Counted from the first letter of the stretch, positions 16,825 through 26,026 are shown. The stretch: 64,000 nt of DNA from Hydrogenovibrio sp. 3SP14C1 (GCF_029625905.1 NZ_JARTLM010000003.1:62001-126000), one strand, 5' to 3'. The notes: generated from the sequence alone by a model not told the origin. Numbers and translations: made by a program.

Positions 16825-18801
16825 TTACGCTCTTGCACCACCTGACAAGGTCACTTTTGCACCTGTGTCAGTATTACCCGATGAACCAGTAATTGGACTC
16901 ATTGGAATTTCATTGTCAGCAGGTCTAAATTGACTTGCACCCATTGGTGACTGTCCTGCCACTCCACGAATTGAAGCATTACGTTGTGCTGCCCAAGGTC
17001 CATCCGTACCTGTGACTTTGGAACCTCTATCCCATCCATCACCGGTAATTCTTGAACCATCGTCAACCATTGGTTCTACTTCATTCATTGGAACAGCCGG
17101 CTGAGCTTGTCCAATCATTGCTGGAAAATCCGACTCACCAGACGCTGCTGCGTTAGTTGAATCACATACCATTGCAGTTTGATCACCGCCTTGATAGTGC
17201 GCTCCAGTGACTAATTCACAAGCTCCTTTCTGTGCACCTGTCAATCCTTGCGGACCTGGTTGAACTCCAGAAATTGAAGAGTTCTTCCCTTGACGTTGAC
17301 GCACTTTCATCTCATTTTGTCTATCAACTGAACAAAATTGAGATTGTTCAGAACCCGTGTAAGCTGTGCCTGTTACTGCCTGACAATCACCAGCTTCCGC
17401 ACCGGTCATACCATAGTATGCCCCGCTTCGATCACCGGTCACTTTCTGGCCACCACTCGTACCTGAAGCCGTTACCTTATTTGCTGTTTCCGCCACAGGC
17501 ATATCACATGCTTGGACTTCTTCAACACCTTGGTACCCCGTTCCTGTTACAGATTGGCAGTTCCCTTTATCGCCCCCAGTTACCGATTCCAAACGACCTA
17601 CTTGGCTGCCCGTTGTGGTATTTCCTTTGGAGGTTTGCGAAGGCATCACTTTTCGTGGTGCTTTTGCAGGGTTTTTGGCGTTAATCGTCGTCGATTGAGA
17701 CTTACGACTATCTCCACCTGTGACCTTGTTTTCATTTTTCTGCGTAGCCTGAGACATCACCGAAAAACCGGTTGCTGTTGTCTTAGCAGGTGTCGCACCG
17801 CAAAACATTTGGCTTTGATCAGCTGGAAGATATTCTGTACCAGTAATCGCTGAGCATGTGCCCGTCTCATTACCCGTCATCTTCCCACCACGACCAACAT
17901 TCGTTGAACCGCTTACAACCTGACCACGAGTGGTCTGAGTCTGCGTCACTTTTGCCGGTTGCGGCGTTGGTTGAGCATCGCAATTAGAGCTAAACTCTTC
18001 CACACCTAAATATTCAGTTCCGCTGACCAATTGACATGCACCATATTCAGCACCTGTCATTTTCTTTTCGCCTTGTCCAACTTGAGTACCGGAAACACTT
18101 TGCCCATGAAGGGTTTCAGACTCACCCACTTTTGGCGGTGCATCCTGAGCTTTTCTCGGTTTACGCATACGTCTTGAACCACCTGTAGAACAGGTTTTTC
18201 CATGCGCACATCTTTCTGCACGAACTTGCTGAGCAATCTCTCGTGTAGAAGCGTCTGGGTTCGCCAACTTAGCTTTAGCGCCAGATTGACTACTCCCTTT
18301 TGACTTAAATGCCTCTTGTCCAACTTTCCCTTTTGCTTGAGCCTTACGATACGCCTTCGATTGTAGACGACCGCTTGGTTGCGAAGCAGCTTGAGGCTTA
18401 ACACCTGTGCGACGTTCTGAACGCTTAGCAGGCTTTTCCGCCTTTGCCTGACGAGGCTCGACAATCGGCTCGGCAGGTTTTTGTTTCGCTTTTGCCTTAG
18501 GGTGAGGCATTGCGCTTGCTGCACCAGCTGAACTTTTTCCGTTCTTCTGCTGCTGTCTCTTTAACTTTGCCGCTTCACGACCTGCTGATGATGCTACCGG
18601 AGGGGTAGCAGCAGGCACTGGACGACGATTACGAGACGGCTGAGAAGGAGCAGGTGCGGCAGCAACCACAGGTTCTGGAGCTGGCTCTGGCTTACGAGAA
18701 GCTGCCGGAGCAGCTGAAGCTGTTTGTCCTTTTCCATTTACCTGTGCTTTACGGCGCGCAATGGCTGCGGCTCGACCGCTTTGAGCATTATTTACACTCA
18801 T
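16825..18801 (-). CDS. csoS2: CsoS2, intrinsically disordered carboxysome assembly scaffold
   Basis: A 658-residue repeat protein that links RuBisCO to the shell. The N-terminal third (to about residue 215) is Ala/Pro/Lys-rich, with short basic motifs such as GRAAAIARRKAQ, SAGREAAKLKRQQ and LQSKAYRKAQ that bind RuBisCO in known systems. The middle region holds about five repeats with the VTG/VSG pattern and paired cysteines, for example GNCQSVTGTGYQG and GACELVTGAHYQG. The conserved C-terminal part has ITGDGWDRGSKVTGT and SPITGSSGNTDTGAKVTLSGG, which inserts into the shell. It is clearly shorter than the 869-residue Halothiobacillus protein, mainly through fewer middle repeats. No frameshift site was established. 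Strong AGGAGG ribosome site. Confidence 0.94.
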   Translation of the reverse strand: MSVNNAQSGRAAAIARRKAQVNGKGQTASAAPAASRKPEPAPEPVVAAAPAPSQPSRNRRPVPAATPPVASSAGREAAKLKRQQQKNGKSSAGAASAMPHPKAKAKQKPAEPIVEPRQAKAEKPAKRSERRTGVKPQAASQPSGRLQSKAYRKAQAKGKVGQEAFKSKGSSQSGAKAKLANPDASTREIAQQVRAERCAHGKTCSTGGSRRMRKPRKAQDAPPKVGESETLHGQSVSGTQVGQGEKKMTGAEYGACQLVSGTEYLGVEEFSSNCDAQPTPQPAKVTQTQTTRGQVVSGSTNVGRGGKMTGNETGTCSAITGTEYLPADQSQMFCGATPAKTTATGFSVMSQATQKNENKVTGGDSRKSQSTTINAKNPAKAPRKVMPSQTSKGNTTTGSQVGRLESVTGGDKGNCQSVTGTGYQGVEEVQACDMPVAETANKVTASGTSGGQKVTGDRSGAYYGMTGAEAGDCQAVTGTAYTGSEQSQFCSVDRQNEMKVRQRQGKNSSISGVQPGPQGLTGAQKGACELVTGAHYQGGDQTAMVCDSTNAAASGESDFPAMIGQAQPAVPMNEVEPMVDDGSRITGDGWDRGSKVTGTDGPWAAQRNASIRGVAGQSPMGASQFRPADNEIPMSPITGSSGNTDTGAKVTLSGGARA

Positions 18802-18817
18802 GCTAAAGCCTCCTTAA

Positions 18818-18839
18818 ACTCGTTAATCACTCGTTAATC
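18818..18839 (-). repeat. 11-bp tandem repeat in the cbbS-csoS2 spacer
   Basis: ACTCGTTAATC occurs twice in a row just upstream of the csoS2 ribosome site. It fills a 59-base spacer in an otherwise tightly packed operon. It could be slippage without function. Confidence 0.7.
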
Positions 18840-18860
18840 CTTAGGATTCACGTTTTGGAT

Positions 18861-19205
18861 TTACATGCCACGAGGACGGTAAACCACAAAGCTGTGCCCT
18901 TGACACTGGGTATAGTTGTCATACCCAACCAAACGGATCAAGTGATTTGGATAAGCTTGACGACAAGCATCTAACTCAGCCAAAACTTCATTTGGATCAC
19001 GTGTACCAAACATTGGTAACTTCCACATACCCCAGTAATGAGCTGACGCTTTAGCTGGATTTTCATGCTCAAGCGAAGGCGTCCAACCCTGGTTGATGAT
19101 GTAAACGATTTGATCGTAAATTTCATCAGCAGTCAGTTCTGGAAGAAACGAGAAGGTTTCTAATGTGTACTCTGTACGGTAATCATCTGTTTGCAAGATT
19201 GACAT
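18861..19205 (-). CDS. cbbS: RuBisCO small subunit, form IA
   Basis: A 114-residue small subunit with the usual motifs: [21 protein letters not shown], then the loop [27 protein letters not shown], then the C-terminal [19 protein letters not shown]. Assembles with CbbL as L8S8. It is the second gene of the carboxysome operon, 45 bases after cbbL with a GGAG-like site. The position within the operon identifies it as the carboxysomal form (IAc) rather than a cytosolic copy. Confidence 0.97.
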   Translation of the reverse strand: MSILQTDDYRTEYTLETFSFLPELTADEIYDQIVYIINQGWTPSLEHENPAKASAHYWGMWKLPMFGTRDPNEVLAELDACRQAYPNHLIRLVGYDNYTQCQGHSFVVYRPRGM

Positions 19206-19250
19206 ATTTAACTCCTTGTTTTATAGAGGATAAGTTAACTAAGACGAAGC

Positions 19251-20666
19251 TTAGCTCACATCCAGTTTGTCAACGGTATCGAACTCAAACTTGATTTCTT
19301 TCCAAGTTTCTAGAGCGACTGCCAATTCTTTACTGTTACGAGCAGCATCTCTTAAGATGTCTCCACCTTCTCTTTCCAAATCGCGTCCTTCGTTACGAGC
19401 TTTAACACATGCTTCAAGCGCTACACGGTTAGCCGCCGCACCTGCTGCGTTACCACCTGGGTGACCTTGCGTACCACCACCAAACTGAAGAACTGAATCA
19501 TCACCAAAGATGTTAACCAACGCCGGCATATGCCAAACATGGATACCACCAGAAGCAACAGCCATTACACCTGGCATTGAACCCCAATCTTGGTCAAAGA
19601 ACACACCACGTGAACGATCTTCAGGAACAAATGCTTCACGAAGTTGATCAACAAAACCAAGTGTCGATGCACGATCCCCTTCCAACTTACCAACAACAGT
19701 ACCGGTATGAAGGTGATCACCACCTGACAAACGTAGACACTTAGCCAATACACGGAAGTGAATACCATGGTTAGGGTTACGGTCGATTACCGCATGCATT
19801 GCACGGTGAATGTGTAACAACATACCGTTATCACGACACCAGTTTGCAAGTGTTGTATTCGCAGTGAAACCAGCTGTTAAGAAGTCATGCATTATGATTG
19901 GTTGACCAAGTTCTTTAGCGAACTCTGCACGTTTCATCATTTCTTCAACAGTACCGGCAGTTACGTTCAAGTAGTGACCTTTACGCTCACCTGTCTCTTC
20001 TGCTGCTTTATCAACGGCATCTGCAACAAACTCAAAACGGTTCTGCCAACGCTGGAATGGCTGAGAGTTAATATTCTCATCATCTTTAGTCAAATCTAGA
20101 CCACCACGAAGACACTCATAAACCGCACGACCATAGTTTTTAGCAGACAAACCAAGTTTTGGCTTGATGGTACAACCCAACATAGGACGACCATACTTGT
20201 TCAACTTATCACGCTCTACCTGGATACCCGCTGGAGGTCCACCACACGTTTTGATGTATGCGATTGGGAAACGAAGATCTTCCAGACGCAATGAACGAAC
20301 CGCTTTAAAACCGAATACGTTACCAACCAAAGACGTTAGAACGTTAACCACAGACCCTTCTTCAAACAGGTCTAGTGGGTAAGCGATAAACGCATAAAAA
20401 GCGTTCTTGTCACCCGGAACATCTTCAATGCGGTAACAACGACCTTTGTAGAATTCCATATCGGTCAACAAATCTGTCCATACTGTTGTCCAAGTACCGG
20501 TTGAACTTTCTGCTGCTACCGCGGCGGCTGCTTCTTCGCGTGGAACCCCATCCTGAGGTACGACTTTGAAACAAGCCAATAAATCGGTATCTAACGGAGT
20601 GTAATCCGGTGTCCAATAAGTCAGCTGGTAATCTTGTACACCAGCATCAAATGTTTTACTTGCCAT
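19251..20666 (-). CDS. cbbL: RuBisCO large subunit, carboxysomal form IA
   Basis: Ribulose-1,5-bisphosphate carboxylase large chain, 471 residues. Visible catalytic elements include [17 protein letters not shown], which holds the carbamylated lysine and the metal-binding Asp/Glu. Also present are the active-site lysine segment [21 protein letters not shown], the HIHRAMHA strand, loop-6 region [10 protein letters not shown] and the [19 protein letters not shown] phosphate site. It is the first gene of the carboxysome operon, with a GGAGAG ribosome site six bases ahead of the ATG. A 570-base non-coding region upstream holds the promoter. The sequence shows the form IA type typical of sulfur-oxidising gammaproteobacteria. 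Confidence 0.98.
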   Translation of the reverse strand: MASKTFDAGVQDYQLTYWTPDYTPLDTDLLACFKVVPQDGVPREEAAAAVAAESSTGTWTTVWTDLLTDMEFYKGRCYRIEDVPGDKNAFYAFIAYPLDLFEEGSVVNVLTSLVGNVFGFKAVRSLRLEDLRFPIAYIKTCGGPPAGIQVERDKLNKYGRPMLGCTIKPKLGLSAKNYGRAVYECLRGGLDLTKDDENINSQPFQRWQNRFEFVADAVDKAAEETGERKGHYLNVTAGTVEEMMKRAEFAKELGQPIIMHDFLTAGFTANTTLANWCRDNGMLLHIHRAMHAVIDRNPNHGIHFRVLAKCLRLSGGDHLHTGTVVGKLEGDRASTLGFVDQLREAFVPEDRSRGVFFDQDWGSMPGVMAVASGGIHVWHMPALVNIFGDDSVLQFGGGTQGHPGGNAAGAAANRVALEACVKARNEGRDLEREGGDILRDAARNSKELAVALETWKEIKFEFDTVDKLDVS

Positions 20667-21235
20667 AAAAATGCTCTCCTTAATTTGGGAGTTGAATTGA
20701 ATTCGGGAGCAATCTTAAAAAATAAAGTGACCTATTGACTAATTGAAAGAAACGATAGAAAAGATTGAATACTCTCTATGGAAAAGTATTTTCAAACCCT
20801 ATGCTTTTCACTTGAACCTCTTTTAAACAAAGGGTTTAATGCCATATTTAAAAGTATTAAAAAAAAGCGTTTTTTTGAAAAAAAAGCGGGGAAAAAATAT
20901 CTTTTTTTTATAAAAAAAAGTTTTATGTGAAAAAAAACACAAAATAGAGATGAAAAAACGAACGGATCAATTCATCAATAGTTTGGTTCTTTGAAGTAAG
21001 AAACCGTTCTGAAACAATATTTTTGGAACTGTCCAAGATAATAAAAATTATATAAGATAGTCGTATGATAAAAAACAGATTCAGTTGTTATCTAAAAAGT
21101 TTAAAAGAGGGCGCCTGCCAAGGTTCCGAAATTGAGTTAGGCCGAACATACAAATGTTAATATGAAATGGCTCAGCCAACTAAACTGAATCAATAACTGC
21201 CAGCTTTTGGATTATTGGGTTCTCTAGGATTTTTT
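20667..21235. promoter_or_regulatory. Divergent intergenic region between cbbL and the phospholipase D gene
   Basis: About 570 bases with no credible gene. It must contain the carboxysome operon promoter (minus strand) and the promoter of the phospholipase D gene (plus strand). The middle part is a dense series of A- and T-tracts, listed separately. T-rich LysR-like half sites are too common here to pick one. No -35/-10 pair can be named with confidence. Confidence 0.6.
20859..20936. promoter_or_regulatory. Phased A/T-tract cluster upstream of cbbL (likely bent DNA)
   Basis: Seven runs of six to eight A or T begin near 20859, 20870, 20878, 20892, 20902, 20911 and 20929, so several are spaced close to one helical turn. 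Such phased tracts bend DNA and can act as upstream activating elements. The cluster lies roughly 190-270 bases before the cbbL start. Confidence 0.5.
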
Positions 21236-23398
21236 ATGCATGACATAACAAGTGGTAAGCACATGTCTATCTTGACCCCCGGTAAAAATTGTTGGCAAAC
21301 AGCCGATGCGAACCGTGTCGCGGTGGCCATTGATGGAGAAAACTATTTCCGCGCGGTCCGTGAAGCGATTCTTTCAGCTCGTCATTCGGTGTTTATTCTG
21401 GGTTGGGATCTACACAGCCGTTTAAAGCTGGTGCAAGACCAGGCTGATCACAAACATCCGGTTAAGTTGGCAAAATTACTCGATTTTGTCGCACGAGAAC
21501 ATCATGTGGACGTTTTCGTACTAACTTGGAACTTTGCTTCGATCTACACACTAGAGCGAGAAAGGCGGCCATCATATGTGTTTAATAAACAAACCCATCC
21601 CCGTGTTCATTTTCATTTAGACAACCAACACCCGTTCGGAGCATCTCACCATCAAAAAGTCGTGGTCGTGGACGATTGCATTGCCTTTTCTGGCGGGTTC
21701 GACCTCAGTAAATGGCGCTGGGATACCCGCGAACATGCCATTGAAGATTCAAGACGGCAGGATCCTGACGGAAAGACATATCCCCCTTACCACGACATTC
21801 AGATGCTGGTTGATGGTGATGCGGCTAAAGTTTTGGGTGAGCTGGCGCGTGAACGCTGGCATCATGCGACCGGAAACGACATAACAACCGTTCAGCGAAA
21901 TTCACATTATGACCCGTGGCCTAATTCTTTAACGCCGTTAATGCGGGATGTATCGGTCGGTATCGCGCGAACACAAGCCGAGTATCGTGGACAACCTTCT
22001 GTTCAAGAAGTTAAGCAGCTTTATTTGGACACTATTTCAGCGGCTCAGCATTTTATTTATATCGAAAACCAGTATTTAACAGCTCATGTGATTCAGCAGG
22101 CACTCGTTGCCAGTTTACAGCGTGAAAACGGGCCTGAAATTATCATCGTCATGCCTGAAAAAACTGGGGGCTGGCTTGAACAGCACACGATGGATGTGTT
22201 ACGCGCACGCTTGGTAAAAAAATTGCAGGAAGCCGACCATGCGAGCCGCTTGCGGATTTACTATCCGAAACTCGCAGCTGACACGGATGTTTCTTTAATG
22301 GTACATGCCAAGTTCATGGTGGTGGATGATTGCTTGATTCGAGTCGCATCATCGAACTTAAGCAATCGTTCCATGGGACTGGACAGTGAATGTGACCTCG
22401 CCATCGAGGCTGAAAGGGGATCTGAAGCTCATAATGCCATTCAAACAATTCGGCGCTCTTTGATCTGTGAACATTTAGGCATCAGAATCGAGCAGTTGCG
22501 TGACAGTGAAGCCGAACATCATTCCTTAATCCGCGCAATTGAGTCACACCAAGGCGGGGAACGTACTTTAAAGCACTTGCATACGGAGGTTGATCCCGAG
22601 ATTGACCAGCTTGTACCGGAATCTGCATTGATCGACCCAGAGCAACCCTACCATCCAAATCACCTTGTGAATCATTTTGTGCCGAATAAAGATAAACCGC
22701 CTACCGCTCGGCATTTTCTAAAAGTGACTTTACTATTAACGACGTTATTGGCTTTAGTCGCGGCATGGCGCTGGACACCGTTAGGCGACTGGCTGAATAT
22801 TGATGAGATGGCACGCTATATCCAGTTACTTCATTCACAATCAATGACGCCTTGGCTTGTAATTCCTGTGTTTGCAGTGGCCGCCACACTTGCTGTACCT
22901 TTAACGCTATTAGTGATTACTGCAGTGCTAGCCTTCGGGTCTTCATTGGGGTTTGCCTATGCATTGTCAGGTGCGCTAGTCAGTGCCGTTCTGTCGTATT
23001 GGATAGGTCAGTGGGCCGGACATGGCCTATTGAAACGCTATTCGGGCAATCGATTACACCGAATCAGTCAGAAGTTATCAAACCGAGGAGTTTTAACGGT
23101 TATCACGATGCGTATTATTCCGATCGCGCCTTTTGCCGTTATTAACGTTGTGGCGGGTGCATCCCATATCCGTTTACGTGATTTTGTGCTGGGATCATTC
23201 ATTGGTTTTTTGCCAGGCATGGTCGCCATTGCGCTTTTTACCGACAGCGTGTTACGCTCAATACAAGAGCCCAACCAAAACAATTTCATTTGGTTAGTCT
23301 TTTGGCTAGTGATGATTGTGGTCGTCATATTTGGCCTTCGTAAGTGGCTGTTAAATAAATCCAGACAAACGAGCAATGACACTAACGGTGGTACATGA
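21236..23398 (+). CDS. Phospholipase D-like protein fused to a VTT (DedA/SNARE-associated) membrane domain
   Basis: About 720 residues in two parts. Residues about 20-430 form a phospholipase D pair with two HKD motifs, SHHQKVVVVDD and VHAKFMVVDD, each followed by the usual serine/asparagine segment (SGGFDLSKW, SSNLSNRSMG). After an acidic linker comes a membrane domain of the VTT family (residues about 490-690), with IPVFAVAATLAVPLTLLVITAVLAFG and RIIPIAPFAVINVVAGAS. The ATG at 21236 follows AGGA; an upstream TTG would have no ribosome site. The stop overlaps the next gene (ATGA). Catalysis is probably cardiolipin synthase-like or phosphodiester hydrolysis at the membrane; the substrate is unknown. 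Confidence 0.85.
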   Translation: MHDITSGKHMSILTPGKNCWQTADANRVAVAIDGENYFRAVREAILSARHSVFILGWDLHSRLKLVQDQADHKHPVKLAKLLDFVAREHHVDVFVLTWNFASIYTLERERRPSYVFNKQTHPRVHFHLDNQHPFGASHHQKVVVVDDCIAFSGGFDLSKWRWDTREHAIEDSRRQDPDGKTYPPYHDIQMLVDGDAAKVLGELARERWHHATGNDITTVQRNSHYDPWPNSLTPLMRDVSVGIARTQAEYRGQPSVQEVKQLYLDTISAAQHFIYIENQYLTAHVIQQALVASLQRENGPEIIIVMPEKTGGWLEQHTMDVLRARLVKKLQEADHASRLRIYYPKLAADTDVSLMVHAKFMVVDDCLIRVASSNLSNRSMGLDSECDLAIEAERGSEAHNAIQTIRRSLICEHLGIRIEQLRDSEAEHHSLIRAIESHQGGERTLKHLHTEVDPEIDQLVPESALIDPEQPYHPNHLVNHFVPNKDKPPTARHFLKVTLLLTTLLALVAAWRWTPLGDWLNIDEMARYIQLLHSQSMTPWLVIPVFAVAATLAVPLTLLVITAVLAFGSSLGFAYALSGALVSAVLSYWIGQWAGHGLLKRYSGNRLHRISQKLSNRGVLTVITMRIIPIAPFAVINVVAGASHIRLRDFVLGSFIGFLPGMVAIALFTDSVLRSIQEPNQNNFIWLVFWLVMIVVVIFGLRKWLLNKSRQTSNDTNGGT

Positions 23399-24081
23399 AC
23401 ATCAAATTAGTCAGTTGGAACCTGCATCGCTGCATCGGTGGTGATGGTATACAATCCGTCGAACGTTGCGCGGCAGTTCTTCAGGAAATTAACGCCGACC
23501 TGGTTGTATTGCAGGAAGTTGAATCGTGTCCGGGCCATGAGTTTGATGCACTGAACCACTTGGCGCAAGCCACCCAATGTACCGCCCTTGCTGGCAACAC
23601 CATGAAATTGGGTGAAAGTGATTACGGTAATGCGGTGCTCACGCGATTCCCATACCAAGAGATCAAATCCCACGATCTCAGTGTGGCTGATCGTGAACCG
23701 AGAAAAGCCATGGATATCTCTTTTACGCTTAGCGGTGTTCGACTGCAGCTGGTAGCAACCCATCTTGGCCTGCGTCCATCAGAACGCAGGGAACAGGTAA
23801 AGCGTTTATTAACAGCATTTGATTATGACGCGCATGACATCGTATTACTGGCCGGTGATCTCAATGAGTGGTGGTTATGGGGACGGCCGTTAAAGGCTTT
23901 ACATTGCCTATTTCCCGACACCCCTGTTAGGCGAACCTGGCCAACGAAACTACCTATTTTGTCGTTGGATCGTATATGGGTAGCCCCACGTCCCGTCCTA
24001 AAAAGCTTAAAAACCCACCGAAGCTCACTGGCCAGACAAGCCTCTGATCACTTACCTCTCGTGGCTGAATTGCAATTCTAA
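23395..24081 (+). CDS. Endonuclease/exonuclease/phosphatase-family protein
   Basis: A 228-residue protein of the EEP (DNase I/sphingomyelinase) fold. Motifs in order are VSWNLHRCIGGDG, LVVLQEVES with the metal-binding glutamate, VATHLGLRPSERREQ, LAGDLNEWW with the catalytic Asp-Asn, and SDHLPLVAELQF at the end with the Asp-His pair. It is translationally coupled to the phospholipase D/VTT gene by ATGA. This pair occurs widely in proteobacteria, and the partners probably act on lipids or phosphodiesters together. A nuclease role is not excluded. A terminator about 110 bases downstream ends the native chromosome segment before the island. Confidence 0.85.
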   Translation: MNIKLVSWNLHRCIGGDGIQSVERCAAVLQEINADLVVLQEVESCPGHEFDALNHLAQATQCTALAGNTMKLGESDYGNAVLTRFPYQEIKSHDLSVADREPRKAMDISFTLSGVRLQLVATHLGLRPSERREQVKRLLTAFDYDAHDIVLLAGDLNEWWLWGRPLKALHCLFPDTPVRRTWPTKLPILSLDRIWVAPRPVLKSLKTHRSSLARQASDHLPLVAELQF

Positions 24082-24194
24082 ACCAATGTAAGCCTTAATT
24101 AGCTGCCACGAAACCATTGGGGGAAACTAGAGAAAGATCATCGCTTTTGCTTTGCGGTAGGGATGACAAAACAAGATTTTCAGACATAAAAAAA

Positions 24195-24215
24195 CCCGTA
24201 CGAGACGGGCTTTTT
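24195..24215 (-). terminator. Bidirectional terminator, probably the original tRNA-Met terminator
   Basis: Stem CCCGT/ACGGG with loop ACGAG, followed by T5 on the plus strand and by T7 on the minus strand. It lies immediately beyond the displaced tRNA 3' fragment. It therefore most likely terminated the tRNA-Met gene before the element integrated, and it also serves the convergent EEP gene. Confidence 0.7.
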
Positions 24216-24217
24216 AA

Positions 24218-24236
24218 GAATATGGTGGCTACACCG
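24218..24236. other. attL: 19-bp core repeat
   Basis: GAATATGGTGGCTACACCG is identical to the last 14 bases of the tRNA-Met gene (with CCA) plus five bases beyond it. The sequence after it does not continue as tRNA, so this is the displaced fragment at the far junction. Confidence 0.9.
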
Positions 24237-24285
24237 AACACCGGCGACTCCTATGATTTCAGAGTTATATTAACACAACTAAATT

Positions 24286-24307
24286 TTGCATACCAATTTG
24301 CATACCA
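24286..24307. repeat. Left integrase arm-type sites
   Basis: Two direct copies of TTGCATACCA start 12 bases apart (24286 and 24298). The same word with the same 12-base spacing occurs at the other end next to the integrase gene, as expected for arm-binding sites of a tyrosine integrase. Confidence 0.75.
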
Positions 24308-24485
24308 AACTTAAATTAAAAAGAATTGGCGGAATATACCAATTAACACAGCATCCAATGTTCCTTTCCTCACACAAGAAAAGTACAGTTTGTTTTAGAA
24401 CCTTACCAGTGTATGTTCCACTTATTCTTATAAAAAAGGCCACCAAAATAGTAGCCCTTAACAAGCATATTCATGATTAAAGATG

Positions 24486-25295
24486 TCAATGAAAATTCAA
24501 AAAGCCGTTAATTTGAGCTTCTGATTCAATTGAAGCAAGTTGTATATCGGTTTTATCAAGTGCTTCTAAAGCAAATTCAAACGCTGATTCATAATTGCTT
24601 TCAGGCTTTTCATAAGTCACTAAGTGCTTATTAGCTTCTAACAACTCCGCTTGCTCTAATACTTCAATTTTTGCAGCCCAGTTAACAGCGTGCATGATTA
24701 AACTATTGGCATCTTTTTGCTTCATAAAACTTAACGGTTTAACACTTTTACTATTTTCTTCATTAAAGAAAGGCATCGCCACGCTCAGGCCAATGCTCTG
24801 CTTTTCTAAGTGAACTTCCTTAAATAGAGTTTCAATATGGTGTTGTTTAAGAAAATTCTTAAATTTTCCCGCCAAAACAGCATCATGATTCTTTTTATAG
24901 GTATTTGATTCAAAAGCCACTAAATCATTAAACAAATCCTCAACTGATTTTTGATAATCATCAGTCATCAATACACTAATATCTGTGTACCGAATCAAAG
25001 AATCTCTTGGTCTAATTAACTCTTGAAAAATACTGTTTGATAATACTTTATCATTCTCCATCAGAGTTAAACGATTCAACTCTTCGCTTAACGTTTGAAT
25101 CGTATGCTTAAAAATATTTTTCGGGAGTGTCTTAAAGAAGTGGTTTACCCTCCCTGTCTTATTAACAGCCAAAAGCTTAAACTTAAACCTAGATGTTTTA
25201 GTGCAAAAACAAACCACACCTATATTCACTGCTTCCCTTCGATCAGGATAAGGTAAAAACTGAACAATGCTGTACTGAATCACATGTTTTTTCAT
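24486..25295 (-). CDS. DUF3037-family protein, partner of the HipA-like kinase
   Basis: With the internal methionine as start (MKKHVIQYSIVQFLPYPDRREAVNIGVV), 269 residues. The opening block matches the DUF3037 pattern YSIVQFxPxPxRxExxNIGVV, and the rest is helical with charged segments. The start codon overlaps the stop of the HipA-like gene as ATGA, which supports this start over the one five codons upstream. DUF3037 proteins are very often encoded directly after a HipA-like kinase. Their biochemical function is unknown, and a substrate or antitoxin-like role is only a hypothesis. On this element the pair lies at the left end as probable cargo. Confidence 0.75.
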   Translation of the reverse strand: MKKHVIQYSIVQFLPYPDRREAVNIGVVCFCTKTSRFKFKLLAVNKTGRVNHFFKTLPKNIFKHTIQTLSEELNRLTLMENDKVLSNSIFQELIRPRDSLIRYTDISVLMTDDYQKSVEDLFNDLVAFESNTYKKNHDAVLAGKFKNFLKQHHIETLFKEVHLEKQSIGLSVAMPFFNEENSKSVKPLSFMKQKDANSLIMHAVNWAAKIEVLEQAELLEANKHLVTYEKPESNYESAFEFALEALDKTDIQLASIESEAQINGFLNFH

Positions 25296-26026
25296 AAAAG
25301 TCGTTTCCAAATAGCACCATTAGCATCTTCTAATAAGTCATTGTACATTTTTTCTAAATTTAAGCTGAAATCATCTGCTTCTAACCATTCTTTAGGACAG
25401 CTAGATACATAATTATCCCATTTTTGTACTAATTTTTGTAGCTTTAACTCATAGTCATTACGCATACATAAATCCAGATCATAAACTTCACCAGTGGATT
25501 TTCTAAACACATGCGTTCTTAAAAAACCATCGTCGCACTCATCAAAGGCAAGATTATGGTCAAAAACATAAAAGTCAGAATTTTCTACTGACCACAATAA
25601 ATTAACATTACCGCCTTGTGACGTTAAGTTACGATCATCATTACGAATCCACAAATCAAAAACCAATAAATCCTGCTGTTTTTCAACAGGCACTAAATTG
25701 ATATTACTGACACTAAAATCCTGAGCAAAATCCACTTTTTGAGAAGCAAAAACCACACCTTCTTTTGGCAAATTAATAACATTAGATTTAGCAAAACCAG
25801 GGTAAGAGTTAATTAAACTTTGAACGATGTAAGCAGGTTGAAAATAGGGAACATTAAAACCAAACTCTTGTGCCATCTTTCCACAAATCCACTCTTTAAC
25901 AAGCCCGTTTGCGGTAGCTCCTTCAAGATACTTAACAAAATAAAAGCAATCATCATCCGCTTTACAGAATAACGGTTGCGTCTGGCCTTGCTGAGTAATA
26001 GATTCAATAGAAATAATTTCTAACAT
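25292..26026 (-). CDS. HipA-like kinase domain protein
   Basis: A compact 244-residue protein with features of the HipA/PI3K-like kinase fold. Visible are the early lysine strand in FYFVKYLEG and the catalytic segment LLVFDLWIRNDDRNLTSQGGNVNLL (Asp...Asn), then FYVFDHNLAFDE, whose Asp would bind metal. It lacks the N-terminal subdomain of full-length HipA toxins (about 440 residues) and has no HipB-type helix-turn-helix antitoxin next to it. The ATG after AGGAAA is chosen over a GTG six codons upstream. It is coupled to DUF3037. In related short HipA systems the kinase phosphorylates a tRNA synthetase, so a toxin or defence effector is possible. That is inference. Confidence 0.72.
   Translation of the reverse strand: MLEIISIESITQQGQTQPLFCKADDDCFYFVKYLEGATANGLVKEWICGKMAQEFGFNVPYFQPAYIVQSLINSYPGFAKSNVINLPKEGVVFASQKVDFAQDFSVSNINLVPVEKQQDLLVFDLWIRNDDRNLTSQGGNVNLLWSVENSDFYVFDHNLAFDECDDGFLRTHVFRKSTGEVYDLDLCMRNDYELKLQKLVQKWDNYVSSCPKEWLEADDFSLNLEKMYNDLLEDANGAIWKRLL

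Larger units (their letters stand above)
24082..24485. other. Chromosome-island junction (left), non-coding
   Basis: This stretch holds the displaced tRNA terminator, attL, two integrase arm-type sites and then about 170 bases of A/T-rich DNA up to the DUF3037 stop codon. Short open frames crossing the arm sites have no ribosome site or family resemblance and were not called. Confidence 0.6.

Noticed and set aside
18057..18524. 155-codon frame inside csoS2 as a possible frameshift product
   Set aside because: It is a shifted reading of low-complexity csoS2 DNA. I could not identify a slippery heptamer with a supporting structure, so no frameshift is claimed.
21215..21235. TTG start for the phospholipase D gene
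   Set aside because: The ATG seven codons later is preceded by AGGA at a proper distance; the TTG has none.
24279..24464. Minus-strand open frame of 61 codons next to attL
   Set aside because: It reads through the integrase arm repeats, has no ribosome site and resembles no family.
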